64,000 bases of DNA from Palsa-1392 sp963819975. GTDB lineage: Bacteria; Verrucomicrobiota; Verrucomicrobiia; Chthoniobacterales; UBA10450. The stretch lies in NCBI GenBank assembly GCA_963819975.1, contig CAWFYE010000009.1:124001-188000 (forward strand), given 5' to 3'. The notes beneath the pieces were generated by a model. That model was not told where the DNA came from, did no database searches, and saw only the letters and a list, made by a program, of their open reading frames with translations. Each line of letters starts with the position of its first letter. Within the stretch, counting starts at the first letter, position 1. Made by a program: the position numbers and the translations under genes. Positions 1 to 8,711 of the stretch are shown here, one piece after another.

Positions 1-188
1 GGTTTGCGGCCGGGATAGAGCGAGAGCTGCTGCATCGCGTAAAGGATGCGGCGCTGGGAAGGCTTTAATCCGTCCCGTGCATCAGGCAGAGCGCGCGAGA
101 TGATGACCGACATTGAGTAGTCGAGGAACGATCTCGAGACCTCTTCGGCGACATTAATGGGTTCTACTTTTTCGTTAGCGTTATACAC
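1..188 (-). CDS. gyrA: DNA gyrase subunit A, N-terminal fragment (runs off the window)
   Basis: Only the first 62 codons are inside the window. The minus strand reads a near-universal GyrA start containing DYSMSVIISRALPDARDG followed by LKPSQRRILYAM, the beginning of the breakage-reunion domain of this type II topoisomerase, which introduces negative supercoils together with GyrB. The start is taken as the GTG at 186-188 because the frame is closed by TAA at 210-212 and the next methionine lies inside the conserved block. No clear ribosome binding site is seen. gyrB lies just upstream on the same strand, separated by a GxxExxY gene, so the usual gyrB-gyrA pair has been interrupted. The catalytic tyrosine lies outside the window. 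Confidence 0.93.
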   Translation of the reverse strand, partial: MYNANEKVEPINVAEEVSRSFLDYSMSVIISRALPDARDGLKPSQRRILYAMQQLSLYPGRK

Positions 189-202
189 GGGAAGTTTTTT
201 TG

Positions 203-220
203 GACAGGATTAACAGGATT
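203..220. repeat. Left arm of the inverted repeat bounding the GxxExxY gene
   Basis: The 18 bases GACAGGATTAACAGGATT match, inverted, 16 of 18 bases at 637-654. The arm is itself nearly a tandem 9-mer (ACAGGATTA, ACAGGATTT). The GxxExxY stop codon (210-212) lies inside this arm. The gyrA start is only 15 bases beyond it. Confidence 0.75.
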
Positions 221-638
221 TTTGCGATTGGGGCTGGAGGTCGGCTGATACCGTGGAGGACGCTGCGCGGCGGTGCTTGCGCTTAAATTGCAGGCTCTCG
301 GAGCCGAAGTTTAGGAGCAAACCAACTTCGTGATTGGTCGCGGTTAAATAATTTACGACCTGCACTTCATCTGCCTTCGTTAGGCAAGAGATTGCTTTTA
401 ATTCGCAGATTAAATCTCCAGCGATAACCAAGTCGGCGATAAAGTTTCCAACGATCACGTTGCCGTAGCGCACTTTGATCCGCTTTCCGATCTCAACTTC
501 AAAATCGGCTTTCCGCAACTCGTAGGCCAGCGCGTTTAAATAGACGGACTCCAGAAATCCCGGCCCAAGAGCGCGATGCACTCTCATCGCCAAGCCGATA
601 ACCTTCTCCGTCAGCGTGTGATCCTCGTCCAAATCCAA
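210..638 (-). CDS. GxxExxY family protein
   Basis: A 142-residue protein of the GxxExxY family (PD-(D/E)xK nuclease-like fold by family assignment; biological role not established). The signature is GPGFLESVY near residue 25, in the G-x-x-E-x-x-Y pattern, followed by the family blocks IVGNFIADLVI, ICELKAIS and VQVVNYL. The E-L-K of ICELKAI suits the nuclease-like core. The likely start is TTG at 636-638; a shorter start at the ATG of MRVHRALGPG is possible. The gene sits between gyrB and gyrA on the same strand. Both its start and its stop fall in an 18-bp inverted repeat, which suggests that gene and repeats moved as one unit. The C-terminus QSQKSC is encoded partly by the repeat. Confidence 0.85.
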   Translation of the reverse strand: MDLDEDHTLTEKVIGLAMRVHRALGPGFLESVYLNALAYELRKADFEVEIGKRIKVRYGNVIVGNFIADLVIAGDLICELKAISCLTKADEVQVVNYLTATNHEVGLLLNFGSESLQFKRKHRRAASSTVSADLQPQSQKSC

Positions 639-654
639 TCCAGTAAATCCTGTC
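637..654. repeat. Right arm of the inverted repeat bounding the GxxExxY gene
   Basis: AATCCAGTAAATCCTGTC is the reverse complement of the left arm at 203-220 with two mismatches. It overlaps the TTG start of the GxxExxY gene on one side and the last base of the gyrB stop codon (654-656) on the other, so the unit fits exactly between the gyrB and gyrA reading frames. Confidence 0.75.
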
Positions 655-3230
655 TAAACATCCAGGTTGCGGACATTGAGGGCATTGTCCTCAATGTACT
701 GGCGGCGTGGCTCGACGATGTCGCCCATTAGTTTCGAGAACATCTGGTCGGCTTCGACGGCATTGTCGTCGTTTAGGTCGACTTTGAGCAGCTTGCGCTT
801 TTCTGGATCCATCGTGGTGTTGAAAAGCTCTTTCGCGTTCATTTCACCCAGGCCCTTGAAACGCTTGATCTGCACTCCGCGTCGCCCAATCTCCATGATC
901 TTCTCCAGGATCTCCGGAATCGAGAAAAGCGGATGGGATGTTGCCTTCTCGCCGTCTCCCTCGATCAACTCGAAGATGGGCTTATCAGCCGCGGCGTAAT
1001 GATCGACTTTCAATCCTTTGCGCGCGAGTTCGCTGATCAGTTTGTGAATCGTGGTCGCTTCGTGGAGCTCGATCAACCTTCCCCGCCGGCGATTGCCGTT
1101 GGTTTTGGCGGGTGTGTTGACCAAAGGGAGCAACTCCTGCCCCATCTCCACGTCAAAGAGATTGAGGTCCAGATTGGCCTCATGAAATTGCCGAACCGAG
1201 CGCTCGTCGTGGAAGTAATGGACCGACTCTTCGTTGCCGTCGCGCATCTTCACCAAGTAGGTGGGGAGCTTGTCCGTTTTCTTGTCGCGATGGTTGAGGA
1301 AATCCTCGAAGTCACCGCCATGGCGCCGGACCGATTCGCTCAGCTTGGCCAGCTTCTCGAGTTGCTCGAGAATGTCTTTCAACTGCGCCGTCGTCAGCTC
1401 CTTGTTGTCGCCCAAATTTTTCAATCGGACGTCCTCCGCGCCTAACGAGATCAGGATCCTGTTCAACTGCACATCGTCGTCGACGTACTCCTCGCGTTTC
1501 TTGCGCTTGATCTGATAAAGCGGCGGTTGCGCGATGTAAATTTTTCCGGCCCGCACCAGTTCTGTCATTTGCCGATAGAAAAAGGTCAGGAGCAAAACGC
1601 GAATGTGCGAACCATCCACGTCGGCGTCGGTCATGATAATGATCCGGCCGTAGCGCAGCTTGCTGATGTCGAAGGTGCCTTCGTTTTCCTTGCCACTGCC
1701 GGCCTCTTCTTTCGGTCGGCCGATGCCGGTGCCGATGGCGGTGATCATCGCCTGGATTTCGGTATTCTTGAGCGCCTGATCGAGGCGCGCTTTCTCAACG
1801 TTGATCAGCTTGCCACGGATCGGCAGGATGGCCTGGTAACGCCGGTCGCGCCCCTGCTTGGCGGAGCCGCCGGCCGAGTCGCCCTCGACGATGTAGAGCT
1901 CGGTCAATTCCGGATCGCGCTCGGAACAATCGGCTAGTTTTCCCGGCAGACCACCGCCGGTGAGCGCGCCTTTGCGGATCGTCTCACGCGCTTTGCGCGC
2001 AGCCTCGCGAGCGCGGGCCGCGGTCAGCACCTTATCGAAAATCTTCTTCGCCACCGGCGGGTTGGAATCGAAATAAGTCATCAACCCGTCGTAAACGACC
2101 GAGTTCACCACGCCGTCGATCTCGGTGTTGACCAGTTTCACCTTGGTCTGCGATTCGAAGCGCGGGTTGGGCAGCTTGATGCTGAGCACGCAGACCAATC
2201 CTTCACGTACGTCGTCGCCCGAGATAGCCGGGTCTTTCTCTTTCACCAGGCTGTTGGCTTTGGCGTATTGGTTCACCGCCTTCGTTAGGGCGGTGCGAAA
2301 TCCGGTCAGGTGCGTGCCGCCATCCGGGTTCGGAATCGAGTTGGCGAAAGGCAAAATCTGGTCGGTGTAGCTGTCGTTGTACTGGAGCACGACATCGACG
2401 AAAACCTCATCGCGCTGGCGCGAGATCACCACTGGCTTGGGATGGATCACCGTCTTGTTTTCACCCAACTGCTTCACAAATTCCTCGATCCCGTGCTTGT
2501 AAAAAAATGTCTCTTTCCTGATCGGCTCGGTCCGCTCGTCCTGGAGATTGATCTCGAGACCGGGGTTGAGGAACGCCAGTTCGCGCAGGCGGCTGGCAAG
2601 ACGCTCGAATTTGAACTCGGTCGTGATCGTGAAAATCGTCGGGTCGGGCAGGAACGTGATCAGCGTGCCGGTCGTCTTCTTGCTTTTCAGCTCGCCGATG
2701 ACGCTCAGCTTTTCCGTCGTCTTGCCACGCTCGAAAGCCATGTGGTAAACCTTCGCGTCGCGCGAGACCTCCACCTTGAACCAATCGGAAAGAGCGTTAA
2801 CGCATTTCGCGCCGACGCCGTGCAGACCGCCGGAATATTTGTATGCGCCCTGCCCAAACTTTCCGCCCGCGTGGAGATTCGTCAGGACGAGTTCGACGGC
2901 CGGCATCTTGAACTTCGGGTGCATATCGACCGGAATGCCGCGGCCGTTGTCGCGAATCGAGACCGAGCCGTCGACATGGACCGAGACGTCGATCTTCGAG
3001 CAGTAGCCGGCCAGATGTTCGTCGATCGAGTTGTCGAGCACCTCGAAGACGCAATGGTGCAAGCCGCGTTCATCCGGGTCGCCGATGTACATGCCCGGGC
3101 GTTTCCGGACCGCTTCCAAGCCCTCGAGTTTGTCGATCTGGGCGGCGTCGTATTTTTGAGTTTCGCTGATGCCGGCAGGGCGCTCGGCTGGTGAACTGAA
3201 AACTTCGGTTTCTTCGTTGGTTTGGAGCAT
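654..3230 (-). CDS. gyrB: DNA gyrase subunit B
   Basis: ATP-dependent subunit of DNA gyrase. From the ATG at 3228-3230 it is 858 residues. Visible in order: the GHKL ATPase with EVLDNSIDEHLAGY, DNGRGIP and GGLHGVGAKCVNALS; the transducer; and the TOPRIM domain with YIVEGDSAGGSAKQGRDR, PIRGKLINVEKA and the metal triad DADVDGSHIR. An insertion of roughly 170 residues follows the second TOPRIM block, as in Gram-negative GyrB proteins, then QIKRFKGLGEMNA and the C-terminal motif NALNVRNLDV. The frame stays open to a TTG at 3267-3269, so up to 13 extra residues are possible. No strong ribosome binding site decides between the starts. gyrA follows after the GxxExxY gene. TCGTTAGGC occurs in sense at 1440 (encoding SLG). 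Confidence 0.96.
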   Translation of the reverse strand: MLQTNEETEVFSSPAERPAGISETQKYDAAQIDKLEGLEAVRKRPGMYIGDPDERGLHHCVFEVLDNSIDEHLAGYCSKIDVSVHVDGSVSIRDNGRGIPVDMHPKFKMPAVELVLTNLHAGGKFGQGAYKYSGGLHGVGAKCVNALSDWFKVEVSRDAKVYHMAFERGKTTEKLSVIGELKSKKTTGTLITFLPDPTIFTITTEFKFERLASRLRELAFLNPGLEINLQDERTEPIRKETFFYKHGIEEFVKQLGENKTVIHPKPVVISRQRDEVFVDVVLQYNDSYTDQILPFANSIPNPDGGTHLTGFRTALTKAVNQYAKANSLVKEKDPAISGDDVREGLVCVLSIKLPNPRFESQTKVKLVNTEIDGVVNSVVYDGLMTYFDSNPPVAKKIFDKVLTAARAREAARKARETIRKGALTGGGLPGKLADCSERDPELTELYIVEGDSAGGSAKQGRDRRYQAILPIRGKLINVEKARLDQALKNTEIQAMITAIGTGIGRPKEEAGSGKENEGTFDISKLRYGRIIIMTDADVDGSHIRVLLLTFFYRQMTELVRAGKIYIAQPPLYQIKRKKREEYVDDDVQLNRILISLGAEDVRLKNLGDNKELTTAQLKDILEQLEKLAKLSESVRRHGGDFEDFLNHRDKKTDKLPTYLVKMRDGNEESVHYFHDERSVRQFHEANLDLNLFDVEMGQELLPLVNTPAKTNGNRRRGRLIELHEATTIHKLISELARKGLKVDHYAAADKPIFELIEGDGEKATSHPLFSIPEILEKIMEIGRRGVQIKRFKGLGEMNAKELFNTTMDPEKRKLLKVDLNDDNAVEADQMFSKLMGDIVEPRRQYIEDNALNVRNLDV

Positions 3231-3329
3231 AGAAACGCGGGTCGTCCGCGAGGCCGGAAACATAGGCAAAAAAGGGCTCCGGACAACTATTTAAATGAGG
3301 CAAAAGAGACCCAACGCCCGCAAGATTTA

Positions 3330-3432
3330 GCGGTCCTGCGTCCCCGCACCTCAGGATATGGTGGTCACTGCCACCCCGGACCGCTACACGGGTCGGGGCG
3401 ATCGCGAACTCTCGGGCGGCGCGTTACGCCCG
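3330..3432. other. Structured intergenic region, candidate RNA or regulatory fold
   Basis: This lies in the 397-base gap between gyrB and the divergent sulfatase gene. A 7-bp stem GCGGTCC (3330-3336) / GGACCGC (3378-3384) encloses two hairpins, TGCG-tccc-CGCA (3337-3348) and GGTGG-tcactg-CCACC (3360-3375), making a three-way junction. A further hairpin, CGGGCG / CGCCCG, lies at 3413-3432. I do not recognise an SRP, 6S, tmRNA, RNase P or tRNA signature on either strand. The strand is undecided. It could be the gyrB leader, a small RNA or a chance fold in GC-rich DNA. The rest of the gap shows no gene; a TCGTTAGGC word lies at 3491. Confidence 0.3.
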
Positions 3433-3627
3433 GCGCTGCAGGGAGCGGAAGTTTGCGGCGCTAAAATGATCGATTTCGGATCGGAAATTTGCCTAACGAC
3501 GTAGTTCAGGGAGTGCTTTGACCGGGACGTAAACAAGAGACGCCGTCGGGGACCCTGCTCGCGGGCCGGAGTCCGCCGCCGCGTAAAAATCACTTGGCAA
3601 TTTTTAAGCGTCACTGACTATCCATTC

Positions 3628-5193
3628 GTGCAGCGGTTTATTGCCATCGGGTTCCTGCTGGCTCTTGTCTGTCCTCATCGGGCCGCTGCGATTGAAACCA
3701 GACCGAACATCGTTCTCATGGTCGCGGACGATCTCGGATATCGCGACCTTGGCTGCTATGGCGCAAGCAAGATTAAGACGCCGCGGGCGGACCAACTCGC
3801 GGCCGAAGGTGTGCGCTTCGTCGATGCACACTCGATCAGCAGCGTGTGCGACCCGTCGCGTTACTCGATCCTGTGCGGCGCTTACATCTGGCACGCCAAG
3901 CTTGAAGGGGATTATGCGCTCTACTTTCACGACGGACAGATCACCCTGCCGTCGCTGCTGAAGGCGGCGGGCTATCATACCGAAGCGCTCGGGAAATGGC
4001 ATCTCGGTTTCGGTCGCGGGAGGGAGGATACAGATTGGAACAAGGAACTGAAGCCGGGGCCGCTGGAGATTGGCTTCGATTACTTCTTCGGCACGCCGGG
4101 GACGCACGACGGGGCACCGTTGGTCTTCGTCGAGGATCATTACGTCGTTGGTCTCGACCCCGCGGACCCGATTCGGGTCGATCGCTCCCCTAAGTACGGC
4201 GCGACGGGAAAGATGATCGGCGGCGCCAAGGCAGCCGCAGCCCGCCCCGACGATCGCATCGACTTCATCGTGACAGACAAGGCGCTAAAGTTCATCGCGC
4301 AGCAGTCAGAAAAGGCGCCGTTCTTTCTCTATCTCGCCTTCACCGCACCGCACGTGCCGATCAATCCCGCGCCGGAATTTCGGGGGAAGAGCGAAGCTGG
4401 GCTTTACGGCGACTATGTCGAGCAACTCGATTACTGCATGGGTCTGGTGCTCGATGCGATCGAGAAGCACGGCTTCGCGAAAAACACGCTGGTGATTTAC
4501 ACGAGCGACAACGGCGGCGTGTTACTTCGCGATACCCTCGACCTCGGGCATCGCAGCAATGGCGAACTGCTCGGGCAAAAGACGGACGTGTGGGAAGGCG
4601 GGCATCGCATTCCGTTCATCGTCCGCTGGCCGGGGCACGTGCCGGCGGGCACGGTGCGGAAAGATTTGTTCTCGCAGGTAGACATCATGCCGACCTTCGC
4701 GCAGGCGGCGCACATCGCGCTGCCTGCTGGCGCGTCACCCGATGGGATCAACCAACTCGCTGCATTCACTGATCCTGGGGGGACACCGTCACAACGGAAC
4801 GAAACGGCATTTCTAGGCATAGCGAGCTATGCGCTTCGAGAAGGCGACTGGTTCTACATGCCCAAGCAAGGCAGCGGCGGCGGAAGCGCCCCGGATAAAA
4901 AAGGCATACCCTGGAAGAAGATGGGGTTCAGCAACAGCGACATCGATGAGAAGGGAGAGATCAAACCCGACGCGCCTCCCGATCAGCTCTACAATCTCGC
5001 CGTTGACATCGGCCAAGCGCACAACCTCACGCTCGCTCAACCGAAGCGCGCCGCTGCGATGCACGCGCGGATGGATGAATTGGGGTTACGTTTTACGCGT
5101 TTGGCCGAAGTCGGCCAGGTCAAAACGCGCGAGACAGAACCCGCGAATTCCCCTACCCCCCAGGCGTCGCCCTCACCGACTCCGCGCCCTTGA
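3628..5193 (+). CDS. Secreted sulfatase (arylsulfatase type)
   Basis: Type I sulfatase of 521 residues that would hydrolyse a sulfate ester, probably on a polysaccharide or aryl substrate, in the periplasm or outside. A signal peptide occupies about residues 1-21. The mature protein starts with RPNIVLMVADDLGYRDLG, carrying the two metal-binding aspartates. The active-site motif C-D-P-S-R is at 74-78, the C-x-P-S-R form in which Cys is oxidised to formylglycine. ALGKWHLG (about 122-129) and YTSDNGG (about 291-297) supply further catalytic and metal residues. No maturase gene is visible nearby. The start is GTG. The last 30 residues are rich in Pro, Ser and Thr. Substrate cannot be told from sequence. 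Confidence 0.9.
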   Translation: MQRFIAIGFLLALVCPHRAAAIETRPNIVLMVADDLGYRDLGCYGASKIKTPRADQLAAEGVRFVDAHSISSVCDPSRYSILCGAYIWHAKLEGDYALYFHDGQITLPSLLKAAGYHTEALGKWHLGFGRGREDTDWNKELKPGPLEIGFDYFFGTPGTHDGAPLVFVEDHYVVGLDPADPIRVDRSPKYGATGKMIGGAKAAAARPDDRIDFIVTDKALKFIAQQSEKAPFFLYLAFTAPHVPINPAPEFRGKSEAGLYGDYVEQLDYCMGLVLDAIEKHGFAKNTLVIYTSDNGGVLLRDTLDLGHRSNGELLGQKTDVWEGGHRIPFIVRWPGHVPAGTVRKDLFSQVDIMPTFAQAAHIALPAGASPDGINQLAAFTDPGGTPSQRNETAFLGIASYALREGDWFYMPKQGSGGGSAPDKKGIPWKKMGFSNSDIDEKGEIKPDAPPDQLYNLAVDIGQAHNLTLAQPKRAAAMHARMDELGLRFTRLAEVGQVKTRETEPANSPTPQASPSPTPRP

Positions 5194-5239
5194 TGGATGA
5201 CTGGGAAGTCATTTCGAATTCCTAGGCACGGTCAAAAAT

Positions 5240-6043
5240 ATGAATAGCTTTTCGACTCCGATTACAGAAGCAGATGCGCTCAGGAATTTGATTTCCAGGC
5301 TCGCCCCAGTCTCTCCATCACAAGGTCTTATTCGCCTCGGCCCCGCCGGGGATGGTGGCTATCTTGTCCCGGATGATCTGGAAAAAATTGAAGCGTGCTT
5401 TTCCCCGGGAGTTGGCCGTACTTTTGGATTTGAGAACGACTGTGTCGAGTTGGGGATGCAAGCATTCCTAGCCGACAAATCCGTGAATAGACCGCCCGCG
5501 GCCAACGAAGCTTTTCGTTTCGTACAAAAATATATCGGTGCGACGACCTCGACCGACTTTATGACCCTCGATGACTGGGTGGCGATGTCGCTGCCGCAGT
5601 CCCCGTCCGATTTGTTGCTCCAAATCGACGTCGAAGGATACGAATATGAGATCTTTCTGAGCATGTCGGACCGATTGTTGAAACGTTTTCGAATTATCGT
5701 GGCGGAATTTCACGAGCTCCCCATGCTTTGGAGTCAACCGTTCTTTCAGTTGGCTTCCCGGGCTTTTGACAAACTCTTGCAGAGTCACACCTGCGTCCAT
5801 CTGCACCCCAATAACTGCCTCGGATCGTTAGTCATCGACGACCTGGAAATTCCACACCTCATGGAGTTCACATTTCTACGATCTGATCGAATTGAGAAGT
5901 CAACCTTCGCCAAACATTTTCCGCATCCTTTGGACCTGGACAACACAGGAAAGCCACCACTTCCGCTCCCCGCCTGTTGGTACGCGAGAGATGACGTGCC
6001 AGATAGCGGAGACAGAGTTGAACCGACAGGGGCGCTCCACTAA
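5240..6043 (+). CDS. FkbM family methyltransferase
   Basis: A 267-residue protein of the FkbM SAM-dependent methyltransferase family, which O-methylates sugars or small molecules. Recognisable are the N-terminal GPAGDGGYLVPDDL (about 34-47), the SFSPGVG-like turn (here ACFSPGVG), and LLLQIDVEGYEYEIF near residue 125, the family's hallmark acidic D-x-E-G block. The start ATG is 47 bases after the sulfatase stop, so co-transcription is possible. The substrate is unknown; linkage to glycan modification is only an inference from the neighbouring sulfatase. From 6044 to 6237 I see no gene. Confidence 0.8.
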   Translation: MNSFSTPITEADALRNLISRLAPVSPSQGLIRLGPAGDGGYLVPDDLEKIEACFSPGVGRTFGFENDCVELGMQAFLADKSVNRPPAANEAFRFVQKYIGATTSTDFMTLDDWVAMSLPQSPSDLLLQIDVEGYEYEIFLSMSDRLLKRFRIIVAEFHELPMLWSQPFFQLASRAFDKLLQSHTCVHLHPNNCLGSLVIDDLEIPHLMEFTFLRSDRIEKSTFAKHFPHPLDLDNTGKPPLPLPACWYARDDVPDSGDRVEPTGALH

Positions 6044-6237
6044 CGCAAAAGATTGGCGGTTTGGGCGTCGGAGCTGGCCGGCTCGTCAAAACAGGCGCGG
6101 TGATCGAAACTTCGACGGGAAGGAGATCAAGGTGAATCCAACGCTCGATCCCGCGATTTTCGAGAAAGAGGGGAGAGACTCGCCGTGCTCGCCTCTCAAC
6201 GGTCACTTCGTTGCTACAAGTAAGACTCGGCGTCAGC

Positions 6238-8620
6238 CTAATTCTGTTCCCGAATCAGGACAGGCGAGGCCGGCAGCTTATCGAGGATGATGTTTTCCTC
6301 GCCATCGTAGCGACCGAACTGGAGCACGCCGGTCGGGCATTGCTGGACGCAGGCGGAGCAGCGGACACACTCGGGATCTTCCATGGGCAGGCCTTTGTTG
6401 GCGAAATTCATCACGTCGATTCCCTGGTGGCAGACCGAGGTGCAGACATTACAGGAGATGCATTTGTGTTTGTCCGGAAAGATCCGGTAACGGGAAAACC
6501 GAGTGTAGATGTGCATGAGGGCCGCCAGCGGACAGGCAAAGCGGCACCAGACCCTGCCGCTAAACCAAAAATAGAGGCCGACCCCGAGGATCCCAGACAT
6601 GAAGATATCGACGCTCCAGCCGTAACTGAGGAATGGGATTCCCTCGAAAAGCTTGTGATACCAGACCGTCGCCCAGGATTGCTCGCCCGTTGCCCAGCCG
6701 GCGATCCGTAGCGCGAGAATGACCAGCGCAAAAAGGAGCACCCCCTGCCCGACCATGTTGAGTCGGTTCCAGAAAGGCCCGTGCGGCATCTTCGCGCGAT
6801 ACGAATCGCCCATCGTTTCGGCCAGGGCGCCGCAGGAGCAGATCCAGCCGCAGTAGGCGCCTTTGCCCCAGCGAAAAATGATCAGCGGGATAATGACGAA
6901 GGTTTGGACAAAACTGATCCCGAGCCAGAGCCACATCGGATGCTCGGTGAAAACGTTGTAGACGTTGAGCGGGAAGGCGAGGATCAGCCCGTAGGCCCGC
7001 CAGTAGGCGCGTTCGTGCCCTAACGAGCCGTCGTAGGTTTCAAATAACTGGTCTGCCAGCCAACGCATGGGATGTCCGGGCTCGAAGAAACCATTGTGCC
7101 CCATCCACGGCAGAATGATTTCAGGCAGGATGAAAAGCGGAATCCACTGCGAGCAAATGAGCACGATGGTCTGCCATTTCACATAGGGTGTGCTCCGGCG
7201 CCGGATGCGCTTGATCCCAAAAACCAGCACACAAGTGCAGTAGGCGAGCGTGTAATAAAACGACGGATTCCCGAGCCCGCGCTTAATCGTGTAGAGCAGG
7301 TTGGTCTCGCGGCTCGACCATTCCTCGATCTTGCCGCCCGCTGCGTCGATCGCCTTTGGCACGTTGTAGGGGAAAGCCTGCGCCTGGCTGGCCCAGCGCT
7401 GGACGGGAAATTCCTGCGGGTGATTGCTCTTCCAGTGGTAAAGCACGACGCAGAAAAGCAGGAAGGCGATGCAACTGATCCAGGTGATCGGACGCCAGTC
7501 GCCGCTCACATGCAGACCGCTCCGCCGGAAAAAATCAAGCGGCGCCTCCCGGCCGATCATGGAGAAGACGTTGTCGTTAGGCAAAACCACTTCCGTGCCG
7601 TCCTCTTTTTTCAGCGTGACCTTATCCGAATCGATTCGCGTTACGGTCGTCGCCATCGCCAGCGTGACAGAACCCGGCGGCGCATTTTTCATCATCTCGC
7701 TGGTGAAAGCGCTTGTGACCCGCTCCGAACTCGGACGCTCGATCTGCACGTCGGCCTTCGGATCGTGCTCCAGCATGTTGAGCTTCTCGACATTTTCCGG
7801 CTTGGGCCGCGCGAACTCCGGTTTGCGATAGCTGACCGTGACGCGCGCGCCTGAACCAGCCAGCGCGATGGCCGATTCCAGCGCGCTATCGCCGCCGCCG
7901 ACCACGAGCACATCCTTGCCGCTAAAATCCTTCGGGTCGTAAAGCCGGTTAAAGACTTTGTCGAGACCTTCGCCCGGACATCCGAGCTTGCGATGATTTC
8001 CGCTCCGCCCGATCGCCACGATAACGCGACGCGCACGCGTTTTCGTTTTTTCCTTGTCGCCGTGAATAAAGAAGAATCTCGTTGCCGCTCGACTCGATCC
8101 GCTCGATTCGCGCCTCGCTAAATTCGATTCCCGCCGCCTTCCGCTGCGCTTCCATTTCCTCGAGCAGCGGCTCCTTCACGTTCGTCGTGAACTGGAGTCC
8201 GCCCTCGAGTTTGAGATCGGTCGGGTAGGTATAGATCGGTTTCGCCTTGGGGAAATTCACGACTGTCGAAAACGGCTGCGTCGCTTCGAAAATCTTGAAA
8301 TTCAGCCCCGCTTTTTGCGCCTCGATCGCCGCCGACACTCCCGAGACGCCACCTCCGATGATCGCAAGGTCCAGGACTTCATCTTGCTTCCTTCTTCCTT
8401 CCGTCTCGGCAAAATCCGGTTCGGCCAAAATCGCGTGGACCGCCTCCGCTCCGGTCTTGGAAGAAAACTTGAGAAGCGGAATGCCAGTGAGGTCGCCTAC
8501 AATTCGCACTCCGGGAATGTTCGTGGCCCCCAGCTCACCCGATTCCGGCAATTTCTCGACCACACCCGCGGGCCAGCGCGTATGGAGCCAATGTGTGTAG
8601 CGTTTGATCGGGTTCGGCAT
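6238..8620 (-). pseudogene. Flavin/NAD(P) and 4Fe-4S membrane oxidoreductase, frameshifted
   Basis: Read through one frameshift this encodes about 795 residues. The N-terminal part (ATG at 8618-8620) has the dinucleotide motif IIGGGVSGVSAA near residue 88 and later VVVGGGDSALESA, as in thioredoxin-reductase-like flavoproteins. The C-terminal part has several membrane segments, cysteine pairs of the NapH/FixG type (CGWICSCGA, CRFACPLAA) and two ferredoxin motifs, CISCNVCTSVC and CVRCSACVQQCP. It probably passes electrons from NAD(P)H to or from membrane carriers. The frames part near 8074: upstream ends in EILLYS, while the other frame supplies FFIHGDKEKTKTRARRVIVAIG. One extra or two missing bases restore continuity. 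Either a sequencing indel or a real lesion. Confidence 0.75.
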
Positions 8621-8711
8621 GTCTTGCGCGACGGACGCAGTCTTACCGAGAAGAGAGCGCGGGAAAAGCGCATTTATTCCATCCGTCTGTTGCCGCCGTC
8701 CTGGGGCTCCG

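Noticed and set aside
2310..3194. 294-codon open frame on the plus strand inside gyrB
   Set aside because: Antisense shadow of a strongly conserved gene in GC-rich DNA; no domain, start signal or protein-like composition.
3330..3384. Cloverleaf-like fold considered as a tRNA
   Set aside because: Only 55 bases, no T-loop GTTCRA or anticodon arm, no CCA; a 7-bp stem alone is not enough.
5868..6206. 112-codon minus-strand frame after the FkbM gene
   Set aside because: It overlaps the end of FkbM, has no recognised domain or ribosome binding site, and looks like composition-driven openness.
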